Origin: Carposina sasakii
Taxonomy: Eukaryota; Arthropoda; Insecta; Lepidoptera; Carposinidae
NCBI GenBank assembly: GCA_014607495.2
Contig: CP053175.1
Coordinates: 4,588,001 to 4,652,000 of the forward strand
Direction: 5' to 3'
Length of the DNA stretch: 64,000 bases
Shown here: positions 19,109 to 30,030 of the stretch, in pieces
Position numbering within the stretch: position 1 is the stretch's first letter
Layout of the letters: every line of letters starts with the position of its first letter
Notes under the pieces: model-generated
The model's input: the letters and a program-made list of their open reading frames with translations, nothing else
Told to the model about the DNA's origin: nothing
The model's database searches: none
Made by a program: the position numbers and the translations under genes

Positions 19109-19235
19109 TGAGAAATTCATCGTATGAGGGAATGCCCCTGAGTTCCTTAGTCGACTCTTAAGACATGCACGGGAGGAGATGTAAGCTGATGTACCTACTT
19201 ATTCTAGTGAACCCCGCATCAGCACAGGATATGAA
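19109..19235 (-). repeat. Family G 5'-end fragment
   Basis: GCCCCTGAGTTCCTTAGTCG, AGACATGCACGGGAGGAGAT, and GTGAACCCCGCATCAGCACA are G minus-sense landmarks. The rest of the unit is absent. Confidence 0.75.
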
Positions 19236-19647
19236 TGATTAAGAAGGTTTTTATATACATGAAGCTATATGTTTTCATATGAATGTAATACCGGGCTATT
19301 GATAAAACCGGGGAACAATAGACATGATTTAACATTTTTGAGACAAAAAGCCCAAAAATAAGTTTGGCAACTTTAAGCTCTGCTGTCAATAAAATGCGGC
19401 ATTCGGTCCATGAATATTCCAAAGCTCCTCTATATTTAAACGGAAAAACGGGAACAAGAGAGGTCAATGACAGTTTAAATATTTATAATTTTGTACAGAG
19501 GCTTGCTCCCAATCCCCGCATAAATAATTTCTAAGTAGGTAGCAGTACCTAATATATTTTACCTAAATAAGATAGTTAACAAGAACATACCTACAGTGAT
19601 CTGGAACCAAAGTTGTCACCTTTTACATTTTTCAATTTTATTTAGGT
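19236..19647. other. No recognised feature
   Basis: A minus-strand open frame (19219-19467) has no motif. No repeat is recognised. Confidence 0.4.
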
Positions 19648-20000
19648 ACTAGTGGACGCCCGCGACTCCATCCGCGTGGACTAGAGAATAAAAACAAAAT
19701 ATCGAAATTATCCGGGATAAAAATATTTTCCCGGGATAAAAAGTATCCTATATGTTAAGTGGGACCTGTCACAATATATTACTGAAAACCGCATCGAAAT
19801 CGGTTCAGTCGTTTCTGAGATTAGCGTGCACAAACGTACAGACAAACAAATAAAGCGACAAACAGACCGACAAACAGACAAAAATTACAAAAATCATCGT
19901 TTTGGGTACTATTGCGTTGATAAAGGTCTCCCATAGTATTTTTTCTCATATATCTTCCATGTACAGACAGCGATCCGTTACATTTTTATTATATGTATAG
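19648..20000 (+). repeat. Family H repeat, near complete
   Basis: It runs from ACTAGTGGACGCCCGCGACT to TTTTTATTATATGTATAG. A duplicated ACAGACAAACA-type stretch (about 19839-19882) makes it longer than the copy at 13333. Confidence 0.85.
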
Positions 20001-20084
20001 AAGATATGTAGCCTCGCTTTGCTAAACATAGCTGTAGGTAGAATATCCTTCGTGATCCTGTGTGTGCGCCTGAATCTTATCATA

Positions 20085-20165
20085 GGCCCAAGTCATGGGC
20101 CTGTATCGTTGAATTTCGTGTATGAAATTCAGCTGTAAAACTGTTACTTAGCTATGCTCAAACAA
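20085..20165 (+). repeat. SINE I body fragment
   Basis: CAAGTCATGGGCCTGTATCG, TGTATGAAATTCAGCTGTAA and ACTGTTACTTAGCTATG match the SINE I body. The tRNA-like head is missing. Confidence 0.6.
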
Positions 20166-20489
20166 GATAAATTTCTCAAACTTAATTTGCTACTGTTTTT
20201 TTTAAATTGAATCTAATAACTGATTCATTTTGATAAATAACAAGCAAATATAACTTGAGTATCTACAGCCTATATATGTCCCAGTTAATATATCCCGAGA
20301 CTAAGTCATTCCTAGTATTACTATGCTTGAAGAGATATATTCATGCTCGACTAAGCGTGTACGATAGCTTTACTCCTATTCTTAATATTCTGCTTGGTAT
20401 TAGTTTTTCTATTTGTTTTGATACTTTTTGTATACGTTTCCAAAATAGGGTAGTCAGACCTGTAAGATCACGAAAGAAATCATCCAGCC
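20166..20489. other. No recognised feature
   Basis: An open frame on the plus strand (20255-20542) runs into the SINE and has no family signature. Confidence 0.4.
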
Positions 20490-20800
20490 ACGTTATGCAT
20501 GTGTTGGGAGGCGTGATCCCAGTTATGAGACTGTACCACTGACTGCACCAATGAATTTATTTCATGTACGGATTTTAATATTGTAAAATTGTCACTTAGC
20601 TCGTGCCTCGGAAAGCACGTAAAACCGTTGGTCCTGTACCTGATCTCTCTCCGGTCGTGTCGGCTTTCCGTCCCATCGGACTATGAGAGTGATGAAATAG
20701 AGAGTGCATCTGTGTTTGCGCACATACTTCTGCACTATATCCTGCGCACCAGGCTAATCTCAGTAGAGATTGACCGCCACGATTGACGTTCGGAGACATT
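20490..20800 (+). repeat. SINE I copy with long 3' body
   Basis: GGGAGGCGTGATCCCAGTTA is a decayed B box. The body has TTTATTTCATGTACGGATTT, AATTGTCACTTAGCTCGTGC, GTCGGCTTTCCGTCCCATCG, GACTATGAGAGTGATG and TAATCTCAGTAGAGATTGAC. It is the longest copy of this family here. Confidence 0.75.
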
Positions 20801-21532
20801 CATTATCAAATTCGTTATGTAATATGATAGGTATCCTCGATTCTGAATTATGTACGCTCGAGGTGGTATTTACAGATGGCTGAGCCCAAGAGATACTCAG
20901 TCGAGTGGTTTCAGAAATATTACAAAAAGCTGACGACGGACTTGAGGATACCCGGATTTTTCGCATAAGTCAAGAGAGTGGAAGGTTTATAAATAGACAG
21001 TATGAAGACCTGGCATACGGTTGCGGATTTAGGATGAGTAAGAATCTCAAGCACATTCCGTAATTATCGAAAGGAACTCGTGACAAATCATAAAAAGAGT
21101 TTAAAGTTTTTCCCTTGTATTTCAAAAAGTAGCACAGCTTGTGATTGGTAATTAAAATTATAGCTATTCACTCAACTACGCCAGAAAAAGGGCTGTTTTT
21201 CAAGGGAATGTAGGTATGTATATTTGCAAGTTTGTAAGAATGTATATTTATTTGGCACGCTATGACACTTAAACGGCTTTTCAACTTGGGAAGTATGATC
21301 TTCGTTTATTTCGTGAGAGTGACACTGGGTAGGTAGATACATCAAAATATTTACTCAGTCGGGGTTTTTTCTATATGTAAATGAGGTCATTCCTGTCTCG
21401 ATTATAAATTACTCAGTCAGATAAATAAATCGGCTCAAGTTCTCTAATCTATAAACCATTCTTTGATCCGCAACTGCTTACATAGATAACAGAATCGAAA
21501 CTATCGACAGAAACGGCGTTGTTATGTTATGT
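20801..21532. other. Mostly unrecognised; one very short ORF
   Basis: A 30-codon frame (20876-20968, plus strand) starts MAEPKRYSVEWFQKYYKKLT right after a TTTACAG that could be a splice acceptor. It is too short to support as a gene. The rest shows no repeat landmark. Confidence 0.3.
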
Positions 21533-21746
21533 TCAAGGGCGGATATCGAATTATGACCAAAGTTATCGAATTATGACCACCCTCTGACTTCCTGGCGGCG
21601 TATAATCATCGCAGAGGCGAAGAATGTAGGGAAGACCTGAATCGAAATAAAACGCGAAGCTCAAAACCGAGCGGGATGGCAGAGATCTGTGAAGTCCCTC
21701 TGCCCCAGCTAGGGACACAGGAATACAAGTCTGGAACCGCCCTTGA
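21533..21746. mobile_element. Small element with 10-bp TIRs
   Basis: TCAAGGGCGG (21533-21542) and CCGCCCTTGA (21737-21746) bound 214 bp. Inside, ATCGAATTATGACCA occurs twice near the left end and GATGGCAGAGATCTGTGAAG near the right. It is GC-richer than its surroundings. It sits about 20 bp past the stop codon of the IQ exon, on the 3' side of that exon. No clear target duplication. Confidence 0.55.
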
Positions 21747-21767
21747 CTACCTAAGTCTACTGATTCT

Positions 21768-21955
21768 TTAGTCTTGGATCATGCACTCCTCACCTTTATC
21801 ATCAGGTCGGAACTCCGCCTCCAGCTCAGCCCTGCTGGGCTCAGGTTCTGGCTTCTTAGCTGCCTTCATGCTCATTGTCTTTCTGGTCTGATGCCCTCGA
21901 AACGCCGCTTGAATCTTCGTCGCTGCCTGCTCTTCTGAGGTCTTGTTGGTGTCTT
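21768..21955 (-). CDS. IQ-motif exon, igloo / neuromodulin (GAP-43)-like
   Basis: The minus strand has a pyrimidine-rich acceptor (CTTTTCTTTTCTAG) ending at 21956, then an open frame from 21955 to a TAA at 21768-21770. It contains AATKIQAAFRGHQTRKTM, a full IQ calmodulin-binding motif (IQxxxRGxxxR type), preceded by an acidic stretch with EEQ and followed by KPEPEPSRAELEAEFRPDD. This is the layout of neuromodulin/neurogranin-type proteins. In insects the known member is igloo, a neuronal calmodulin-binding protein. AAAG|GTGAGG at 21794/21793 is a good splice donor. Using it gives a 162-nt exon, phase 1 at both ends, so it may be an internal exon; otherwise it is the last exon, ending GEECMIQD. 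Codon use is GC-richer than the surroundings. No sister exon was recognised in the window, so introns would be long. Family assignment is from memory. Confidence 0.72.
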
Positions 21956-22035
21956 CTAGAAAAGAAAAGAAGGAGGTTAATAACATAATTTTAGGAATAA
22001 TCAGTGATTTACAAACGTACATATATATATACACA

Positions 22036-22255
22036 CGTCAGTGTTTCCAAAAATGGGGGACCCGGAAATTCAGACTCGCAAATGAGAACCTACAGCCACG
22101 TTTAGTATTGCGGGGTCAGATGTAGAAGATCAGGTACAAGTTGCTACCTCATCGCCTGAGAAAACGTCCCTGAGTTCCTTAGTCTACTCTTACGACATGC
22201 ACTGAAGGAGATGCAGATTATAGTCTAGTGGAGCTCCGCATCAGCACACGTAGAC
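22036..22255 (-). repeat. Family G repeat
   Basis: GTGTTTCCAAAAATGGGGGA, CTACAGCCACGTTTAGTATT, GAAGATCAGGTACAAGTTGC, TTAGTCTACTCTTACGACAT and GGAGCTCCGCATCAGCACAC. It lies about 80 bp upstream of the IQ exon, within the presumed intron. Confidence 0.78.
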
Positions 22256-22293
22256 GAGATATAAGTAGTACTTATATTATTTATAAGTTCGGA

Positions 22294-22545
22294 TTAAGAA
22301 TAGATATTTATCATCTTCCTGCCCTGTTCCCATTTGTTTGGGGTCGGCGCAAAAGTACTTTTCTTCCATTTATCCCTATTATCCGTCATCTCATTGCTCA
22401 CTCCCAGTACACGCATATCCTCTCTCACACAGTCCATCCAACATTTCTTTGGTCTACCTCTTTCTTTATATCCATCCATATTCATGTACAATGCTCTCTG
22501 TAAAATATGCCTTTCACCCCGTCGCTTTACATGCCCGTAACAAGG
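22294..22545 (-). pseudogene. RTE-type LINE ORF C-terminal fragment
   Basis: The minus strand is open from about 22545 to a stop at 22294, about 83 codons. It reads YGHVKRRGERHILQRALYMN, then DGYKERGRPKKCWMDCVRED and a Lys-rich end (DKWKKSTF). The GHVKRR and GRPKKCWMD phrases are typical of the tail after the reverse-transcriptase domain in RTE-type LINEs, whose product acts in target-primed reverse transcription. The catalytic domains are absent, so this is a dead 3' fragment. Related sequence (SLKVAPI-like) continues to about 22590, and the same phrase recurs in the fragment at 29690-30030, so the two probably belong to one family. Confidence 0.8.
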
Positions 22546-22599
22546 TTACTTTGTAACTTGTCTGTGATCGGCGCAACTTTCAGACTTCTTCTGGCGACG

Positions 22600-23711
22600 G
22601 ATAAAGTAAAGATATTATCTCCGAAAATAGGTCACTGTGGGTGACCAGCCATAACAAAGAAGTAAAACATAACATAGAAGTTATATAAGGGGTTTCTCGA
22701 GAAAGTAAAAACTGTACTTTTAATAAGTTTTCTTTTTCAGGTAGTAAACACAAAGGGGACTAAAATGTTGAAAGCTTTTACGTTTTTCTCTTTTACTTCT
22801 TTGATCAGAACCGCTTCTAATAGAAACCTTGGTCTACTTTACTAGGTTTGTGAAACAAAAAAGTCTAATATGAAGAAATAATCTAGATGTACAAAGGAAC
22901 GCACTTAAGAACAACTGTGACAAATTCTTCGCAAAGTAAAAAGACATTAAGATTTATTCAGGTTTTCTTATTGTACCTACTTATATTCTTTGTGATTCTT
23001 TGAGTTATATTACAGTTCTGTGAATTATATTCTTCAACCTGTACTTTAAGCCATGGAGAAGAAATAAAAGAGGAGTAGCGGCTAAGCATATTTTCATACA
23101 AAAATAGTATGCCGCGGAGCGGGGGTGAAGTATGGGACGAGGGGAGCATCCTAACACTGTAGCCCTGCCCATTTACATAGAAACCACCTTGTAGTGACTA
23201 GTCAAACTACTTGCTCATTATCAATATGGTTCAAGATTGTTTTACTAGTGCAATTACTTATCACTAGATGGCAATATTACTACGTTTTGGTAAAAAAGTA
23301 CCCCGATAAAAGCGCTAGTGTCTTTGTAATTTTAATACTGTTACATTTCGGAGTACAAGCGTGTAGTTACAGCTACTGCGTTACACTAGCGCTTAAGCTC
23401 CGCCCTTATCATGACGTCATGGCCTCACGATTGCCACACGACTCAGTTCATAGTCCCACCTCCTCTTTTACACCTTCTTCATGAACTTATATTTTATATC
23501 CGACATTGCTTACAATAGCTAAAATGCATATTTAACATACTTATTGGAAAGGAAGCTATTTGCAAACAGTTAATGGTTGTTGAATTCTATGATGATATCA
23601 AGCTCTCAAGTGCTATCATCCAGAAAAATGTACATTCGGTACAAGATAAAGTAGTAAAAATGTAGGATTTAAGTAATACGATGCGGTAAAGGCATATTAC
23701 ATAGTATGTAT
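22600..23711. other. 1.1-kb stretch, no recognised feature
   Basis: No repeat landmark is seen. A TGACGTCA-type CRE palindrome lies at about 23413-23420 (CATGACGTCATGG) in a GC-richer patch. It is the only regulatory-looking word noticed. Confidence 0.35.
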
Positions 23712-23840
23712 GAAGCTAGCAACTTGTCACCGATCCTTAGCATCTGTACCCGCTATGCTAAACGTGGCTGTGTGATCTCCTGTATGATCCTGCAGTTCTG
23801 GCAATCCCATTTCGGGACTACAGCAATGTCTATGTGTATA
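23712..23840 (+). repeat. Family G 3' part
   Basis: AAGCTAGCAACTTGTCACCG, CCGCTATGCTAAACGTGGCT, TGTATGATCCTGCAGTTCTG and CCCATTTCGGGACTACAGCA. Confidence 0.78.
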
Positions 23841-23894
23841 AATGGATAGATGCTTTATTTAACCGATTTTCGGTAATACTATGAAATACAATGT

Positions 23895-24159
23895 CATCAT
23901 CATCATCAGCCTATTGCAGTCCACTGCTAGACATAGACCTCCCCCAGGGCACGACACAAGACTGCCATGGGGGATATTTGCTTATAGTCACCACGCTGGG
24001 CAGGCGGGTTGGTGACCGCAGTTTGTATTTTGGACTATGTCGTCAACACGTAAGGCGCTGTTGCCTACCCCCGGAAACTCTTAATCGCCTTGTACGATAC
24101 CCATGGGTAGGCATGGGGTGGTACAAATTCTACTCTGCCGGCACCACGCGGCAATACAT
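23895..24159 (-). mobile_element. Full-length family D retroposon, 9-bp target duplication
   Basis: On the plus strand it goes from (CAT)n and CAGCCTATTGCAGTCCACTG to CTGCCGGCACCACGCGG, the complement of the family's constant 5' end GCCGCGTGGTGCCGG. ATACAATGT flanks both sides (23886-23894 and 24160-24168). A constant 5' end together with an RTE-like 3' end suggests a SINE that uses an RTE LINE's machinery. Confidence 0.87.
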
Positions 24160-24168
24160 ATACAATGT

Positions 24169-25055
24169 ATGATATCTTAAACAATCATGTTGTATGTTAT
24201 AGTACCTAATATATATTATTTTTTCAATATGTATGCCATAACGAGTATACATTAAAAGAACTTCAAGTAGTCTAAAGTAGGCAATTTGGCACCATTCTAA
24301 GAGTAGAGAAAAAATATTCAGCCATAATTTCAACGCTGTTTTTCACAAACTTGCGAAAGAGATAGATACGATAAATCTAACAAATCGTTTGTAAAGGAGA
24401 GAGAAAGAAGACTAAGTATCAGCTTTGTTTCTGTGAAGTTATATTTTTAAAGGATTCCAGGATTTAAATTGTATACATTTGAAAGGTGTAGCAAGTGGTT
24501 AAGGTTACTCGGAATATACAAAGTTTGATGAAACGTGGCAGTTATATAGCTTACAAGCGACCGACCTGCGATTTCGTCTGTGTAAAATTCAAAATTCTCG
24601 TTATTTCCCGTCCCCGTGGGAATTTCGGGAAACATCTTCTTAGTGGACCTATACGTCACAAAAGGAAGCCACGGTCTAAATATCACGTTTCAAACTTCAG
24701 TAATCATGCCTGGGCATTGATTAATAGGTCATTTTAACAGGGGTAACATCACAATAACACCCATCTACGTAGGCTATCAATAGGTCGAAATTGTGGACAT
24801 CAGCTGCCATTAACATATTTTTTTTCTACCTATTTCTGAGCCTTTCTATACATATTATAAAAGCACAAGGAAGTATGACGCTATAAAAAAAACTACTATA
24901 CACACTCCATCCGATCAGAATAAAGTAGATGAAGTTACAAAAGCAGTGAAGGCACGAGTAAAAATTTGATGTGGGTTCGAGGAGAGCTTAACGTCAGATA
25001 ATTTAAAAAGCTTTAAGTTATTTTTTTGTTAAAATACCTATATATTTTTATTTGC
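24169..25055. other. Mostly unrecognised
   Basis: The stretch 24540-24680 (GCGACCGACCTGCGATTTCG, TTATTTCCCGTCCCCGTGGG, AATTTCGGGA) resembles a decayed interspersed repeat with a family-H-like ending. The remainder looks unique. Confidence 0.35.
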
Positions 25056-25251
25056 ATAAATCCTACTAATATTATAAACGCAAAAGTTTGTAAGTATGGA
25101 TGAATGTTTGTTACTCTTTCACGTAAAAACGGCTATTTTAATAAAATTTGGCATACTTTCTATCCCGGGAAAATATTTTTATCCCGGTTCATTTCGACAT
25201 TTTGTTTTTTCTGCAGTCCACGCGGACGAAGTCGCGGGCGTTCACTAGCAC
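25056..25251 (-). repeat. Family H, short subtype
   Basis: CCTACTAATATTATAAACGC, AAAGTTTGTAAGTATGGATG and TACTCTTTCACGTAAAAACG form a head different from that at 4886. The second half (TATCCCGGGAAAATATTTTT to CGCGGGCGTTCACTAGC) is shared. A second trace lies at 25440-25483 (GTTGCGGGCATCCGCTAGC). Confidence 0.82.
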
Positions 25252-25483
25252 TTTATAAAACCTTACTTGCTTAAAAATAGCGCATATCTGATTTGAATGT
25301 AGGCATTATTCATTCTTGCAAAATCTAGAAACAGTTGTCATATTTTTTTAATCTATCACGCAAAACTATTTTACGGATTTTAATTTAACTTAGCTACCAG
25401 TTATATACCTCACACATTAGACAAACACATAGGCTATATTATATACTACAGTTCAAGCAGACGAAGTTGCGGGCATCCGCTAG

Positions 25484-25904
25484 CCTATATTTTCCATTTA
25501 TTGACAGAACAGGGAAGTTTTCTACAAAATATCTCCACTGTAAGCAAATATATCAAATATACGGTTTCAAGTGATGTGAGAAATGTTGCCAAAAGTCCCT
25601 CTCCGCTTCTTTTCTAGTCGGAAAAACACATTTATCATGTGTAATCGGGCGAAGTCTATAGATAGATATTCGCCGAGATATTTTTCATCCTTACTGCCTC
25701 ACTGGCCGACTTGGCTGATAATGAAAATGGAATTTTACTAAGGACTTCATATTCGTTGTAAATGTTTTTTACACGTCTGACTTGTGGGCAAATGCCACCC
25801 AACAAGACACATGTGGGCTCGAATTGGGGAGGCTCTAGCTGAAATTTATCGTTTACTATTGTATTACATACTATATTATATACTTTTTTAAATATACTTT
25901 TCTT
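25484..25904. other. No recognised feature
   Basis: Unique-looking AT-rich DNA without landmarks. Confidence 0.4.
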
Positions 25905-26189
25905 TATTTACCTATGGTGTTTCCCTCTGCTGGGCCAAGGCCCCCCCAAGACCAAAACTTGCGGTTGTAGTATCATAGGGCGTGGGATTAAACATGCAAA
26001 CCACGCTGGTCCAGTGCATATGATATCATTTCATTTCTTTGCTAGGCATGGCAGCGCGTAGAAAGGTCATCCGCGAGACGGGATAGCAAATATCTGCTGG
26101 ATGCAGACTTACAACAAGTCGCAGTAGAGATCATTGGGAGAAGTCTTGACAGCAGTGGACTTCGTATGGCTAAAATTATGGTGATGATG
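25905..26189 (+). pseudogene. Decayed RTE LINE 3' end
   Basis: The stretch 26050-26189 ends CAGCAGTGGACTTCGTATGG then TAA and GGTGATGATG. It translates in one frame as QQWTSYG then stop, the same C-terminus and TGA-rich tail as other RTE ends. TGGATGCAG upstream matches the WMQ position, but frameshifts break the rest. The stretch 25905-26000 (CTCTGCTGGGCCAAGG) may be a separate decayed D-like piece. Confidence 0.6.
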
Positions 26190-26300
26190 CAGTGCCGTAG
26201 GTAAATAGGGCAATGCACCAGCCCTAGGGCGTAGACTCTGATCCAAAAATGGCTAGACAAGGCAGGACTAAATAGGGCGCAATTTAAGAAAACGGCACTA
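26190..26300. mobile_element. Decayed hAT-type MITE
   Basis: CAGTGCCGTAGGTAAATAGG at the left and AAACGGCACTA at the right form a short TIR. GGGCGTAGACTCTG and AGGGCGCAATTTAAGAA inside match the better copy at 31307-31461. The flanks no longer show a duplication. Confidence 0.6.
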
Positions 26301-26764
26301 TGTGTTTGAAGCTAGTTTAGCATTACAATCTGCTTACAAGTCGAATAATACAATAAACTTTATTAGTAAGATAAGGACAACTCTCATAAGAGCTTGTGCT
26401 ATAAAGCATTTATAGGCTGCCATCTCGATAAGCTTCCTTTGAGAGAGTTTTCGTTTGACAGACACTTCGCAAGTTTACGTTTGAATAGCTTACTCGAATT
26501 TGTGCTCGCCTTTAGTTCTTTAGTACTTAGCACGGGAAAATTTTGAAACTTGATATTACTGTAGTAACAGAAATACTATGCGCTTTGGCAACGTAAATAA
26601 CAAAGAAATCGGTGGTAGATAGAACCGATATTGAAGAAGAGAATATTGATTGCTCTTTTTTCGTGTTGGTACCTACACCTAACCTACCTCTTTCTTCTTA
26701 GGCAAAAATATACGCAAAAATATTCCCTCTAAAAAGATTATTAAACCATGTTTATATATGTATG
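26301..26764. other. No recognised feature
   Basis: No landmark or supported open frame. Confidence 0.4.
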
Positions 26765-26821
26765 CCCGGCAAGATTCTTAAGCCACGATTAGTGACAAGT
26801 TGCTAGCTCATCGCCTGAAAC
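26765..26821 (-). repeat. Family G fragment cut by family H
   Basis: AAGCCACGATTAGTGACAAG and TTGCTAGCTCATCGCCTGAA stop a few bases before a family H copy starts, so the H insertion (or a deletion) ended the G copy here. Confidence 0.7.
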
Positions 26822-26827
26822 TCATCT

Positions 26828-27152
26828 ATACATATAATAAAAATGTAACGGATCGCTGTCTGTACATGGAAGATATATGAGAAAAAATATTATAGGATAT
26901 CTTTATCAACGCAATAGTAACCAAAATAATCATATTTGGAATTTTTGTCTGTTTGTCGGTTTGTCTGTCTGTGCGTTTGTGCACGCTAATCTCAGAAACG
27001 GCTGAACCGATTTCGATGGAGTTTTCAGGAAAATATTGTGAGAGGTCCCATATAGGCTACTTTTTATCCCGGGAAAATATTTTTATCCCGGATAATTTCG
27101 CCATTTTGTTTTTTCTGTAGTCCACGCGCACGGAGTCGCGGGCGTTCGTTAG
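26828..27152 (-). repeat. Family H repeat, near complete
   Basis: It runs from ATACATATAATAAAAATGTA to GTCGCGGGCGTTCGTTAG with all family landmarks, including GCACGCTAATCTCAGAAACG and TTTATCCCGGATAATTTCGC. Confidence 0.85.
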
Positions 27153-27738
27153 TTGTTAATATACATCAACTGCCAATCTTACTGATCAGTACGATAGATA
27201 TATTCATTAAAATTTTATCATAATGCGTCATCTGGTAGGAAAATCAAATCTACAGTCCAATATATTCCTGAATCACTTGTTAAAGATTAATTAAAACAAG
27301 AGCCGAAGAGAGTTGAAAACAGGAATTCTCGTTTAATCGAATTCCAGGGGGTAGCCATCCTTAATGGCGGTGGTTTATTTGAAACTTGTAACTATTGATG
27401 GCGTCATTGAAAAGTATTTAACTGACGACGGGTTTTGGATTTTGTGTGGTTTTGCCAGAAATTAGGAAGAGTAAATACCTATTGGATATTTATTAGCTGT
27501 CCAGCTTTATCTGACTCTATTTTAGAGAACAGGATAATTCCCTTGAAACCTGATTTGTCAGTTGTTTCACTTTTTAAGAAGTCTCACATCTTCTTGCCAT
27601 TATTTATGGGGTCAGCTCAATATGATTTCTTTCAAAACTCATATTGACATGGCGTTTGTTTTATGGCCGGCTATCTGCCTGACAATTTTACCTAACCTAA
27701 GCCTCCTATAATTTTAGAATAGTTAAATTCGTACATGA
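27153..27738. other. No recognised feature
   Basis: Unique-looking. An open frame at 27435-27647 (plus) has no family signature. Confidence 0.4.
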
Positions 27739-27832
27739 TATTAATTCAGTGGTACAGGCCTATGACTGGGATCGAACCCACGCCTTACGCCTGAAAGGTG
27801 CACGTCTTAACCATTGGGTTATCACCGCTTTA
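27739..27832 (-). repeat. SINE I head, best preserved
   Basis: Complement of GCGGTGATAACCCAATGGTT, AAGACGTGCACCTTTCAGG and GTGGGTTCGATCCCAGTCAT: a clear tRNA-like head with A and B boxes. The body after CAGGCCTGTACCACTGAATT is lost. Confidence 0.8.
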
Positions 27833-29169
27833 GTACAAGTCTCTAATAAGCAATAAAATTCTCGGTTACAAACACGAAACGACTTGCCAAACTGCAAGGC
27901 TATCGAAAAAAACGTCCCAAGAGAATGCTACTACAAAAGGTGCTACTTTAGTCGAGAATTTATCCGACCAAAAAGAAAATTGGAACGTTAATACCATTTT
28001 ACATTGTTGGTGTGGCTGACCTCAGTCGGAGAGGATACGGAGTAGATGTAAAGAGGAGTTGAGATAGCCTTAGCAGATTTAAATCTCGATACATGTACCT
28101 AAACTCTTCTGACCAAACGTGTTTCGAAGTTTGTGCATATCAAGCGATTTTTATACTTTAATATAAAATTAAAAGTGTAATAGAGTAAAAAGACCTGTAG
28201 CTATACTGACGCTATAGGCTAATATTTTTGAGGGTAAAAAGACTTCTATGTCCGTTTTTATATTAATACAATACTTGACTGTAGGGTAAAGGAAGACCTG
28301 CAGTTGCAGTCAGTAGACTATACTACAGGGAGCTTACGTTTAACTTTGGTAAAACAAAAGTTGTCAACTGACACATAAATGTGTTAGGATTCTTCTAAAT
28401 CTGAGGAGATGCCAAGGAATAATGCATAAGACAATGTAATACGTACGAGCGACGGCAAATTATCAAAACAATTATTCTTCAATAAGCATTCATTTAGCGC
28501 ATTGTTGTTATGAAGTCTAACTGCTCAATAGAACCATTGTGGAAATGTATCGACAACTTTGCGAACTTCGCTGACGCTCGTATTTCATTGTCTATGCCAT
28601 CAGACCAACACATGGGTGAAGAAGGTACGTAGGTGAGGTCACGACTTCTGTAGTCACGAGTCACAAGTATGTACTCCGTGGTTAAGGTACGAGAACAAAG
28701 GCACTAACATTTTAAATCTGGGACGCGAAAATGCTTGGTGTTTTCCTTTAGAAGGTCAACAACATAAAATGTAGTGCACACAATGTAATGAAAAGGACTA
28801 TTGTTATAAGTTATAATCCACTGGAAGTATTGGGATTTATACATTTGTATCTAGCAACATTAATAAGATTAGTAGATAGAGTGCTAATGGTGTTCGCGTC
28901 ATCTCTCTCTCTCTGTGTGTGTAACATTCGTGGAATTCGCAATAATGCAGCTCCCATTAGTTAATTTTTCGGTGCCTTTATGTAACATAGCAAGCCAATT
29001 TCAACAGTCCTGCACAGGAGACAATAATTGCTTTGGATTACTATACTTTTGGTTACAATAGAACATTGCCTTAGGAATATAATAGTGTACATAGTTACTA
29101 ACACATGGGGTTTGTGAATTACATTAGTTCTGAAGAACATACTAGTGTCTTCTATTCACTATTAAAGTA
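27833..29169. other. 1.3-kb stretch, no recognised feature
   Basis: One of the longest repeat-free intervals. No splice-flanked open frame or repeat is recognised. A short CT/GT microsatellite lies at about 28903-28922. Confidence 0.4.
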
Positions 29170-29352
29170 CTTCTGGGTGCCTACCCCAGGGCCCACAAGG
29201 CACTGTCCGAGGGGGGTTTTGCCCTAGTCACCCTCCACGGGTTGGTAACCCTCGGACTTTGTTGTCTACGGAGGCGCTGCTGCCCACTCATAATGCCTCG
29301 TACGATACCCAAGGCAGGGGTAGTACAAACTCTACTCTGCACTACGTGGCTA
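29170..29352 (-). repeat. Family D retroposon, decayed
   Basis: CCCCAGGGCCCACAAGGCAC, GGTTTTGCCCTAGTCACC, GGACTTTGTTGTCTACGGAG, GCGCTGCTGCCCAC and CTCGTACGATACCCA keep D order with many small deletions. Confidence 0.7.
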
Positions 29353-29385
29353 ATATACCAATAGCCGTTATCAGAGTGAATTTCA

Positions 29386-29500
29386 GTCCTTGATACTTAA
29401 TTGCATTACTATACGTTATAATACATCAGTAATGTACTCGTAGTTACTACTACATTACTATACATTACACTAATAGAATCTAAGTGTCAAGGACTAGAAT
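29386..29500. mobile_element. Short hairpin MITE
   Basis: AGTCCTTGATACTTA near the left pairs with TAAGTGTCAAGGACT near 29480-29494. CATTACTATAC/GTATAGTAATG words extend the foldback inward. The foldback spans about 115 bp. No ORF. Confidence 0.6.
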
Positions 29501-29689
29501 TGTGAGGCATCGAAAAAACTAATGGTGCATCGAAACTGTTAGTATGACATTAGCACTCTATGTCTACATCTTATTCCTCTATGGTATGGCACATGCACAT
29601 CTCAGGTGGAAAACCAGTCTAAAGCTATGATTGAATATAAGAAAGCAGTACCGTCACATAGCGACCGTCTTTCTTAGCTTCTTTACGAT

Positions 29690-30030
29690 GCCGACGTGTG
29701 ATACAATCCTTCACAGTCGCAAAAGACGTACACTTACTTATGCAGGTATGTCAAGTGTATATTTGGGTAAACCGCCGTGTGCCCTATTCCCATATTTGGG
29801 GTCAATCCTTCACAGTCGCTCACTCCCAGTACACGCAAAAGACGCACACCTACTTATGCACACGCTCTCTGTAAAATATGCCTTTATCCCGTGCTTTACA
29901 GTATCAAGACAGACGATTATACTTGTCTTGATCGGCGCAACTTTCAGGGTAAACCGCTTACATGCAGTCGATACGGCCCAGCATTCAGATCCATACAAGA
30001 CGACAGGTCGAATTACGGTCTGTTCTTTTA
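29690..30030 (-). pseudogene. LINE ORF fragment (GSECWAV motif), rearranged
   Basis: The minus-strand frame ending at 29810 begins YGSECWAVSTACKRFTLKVA. YGSECWAV is a well-known phrase downstream of the reverse-transcriptase domain in RTE-type LINEs. SLKVAPI-like sequence also follows the fragment at 22294. A CAATCCTTCACAGTCGC block occurs twice (about 29705 and 29802), so the copy is internally duplicated and broken. Confidence 0.65.

Noticed and set aside
20876..20968. Terminal exon starting MAEPKRYSVEWFQ
   Set aside because: Only 30 codons, weak acceptor, no family known. Mentioned in the interval entry only.
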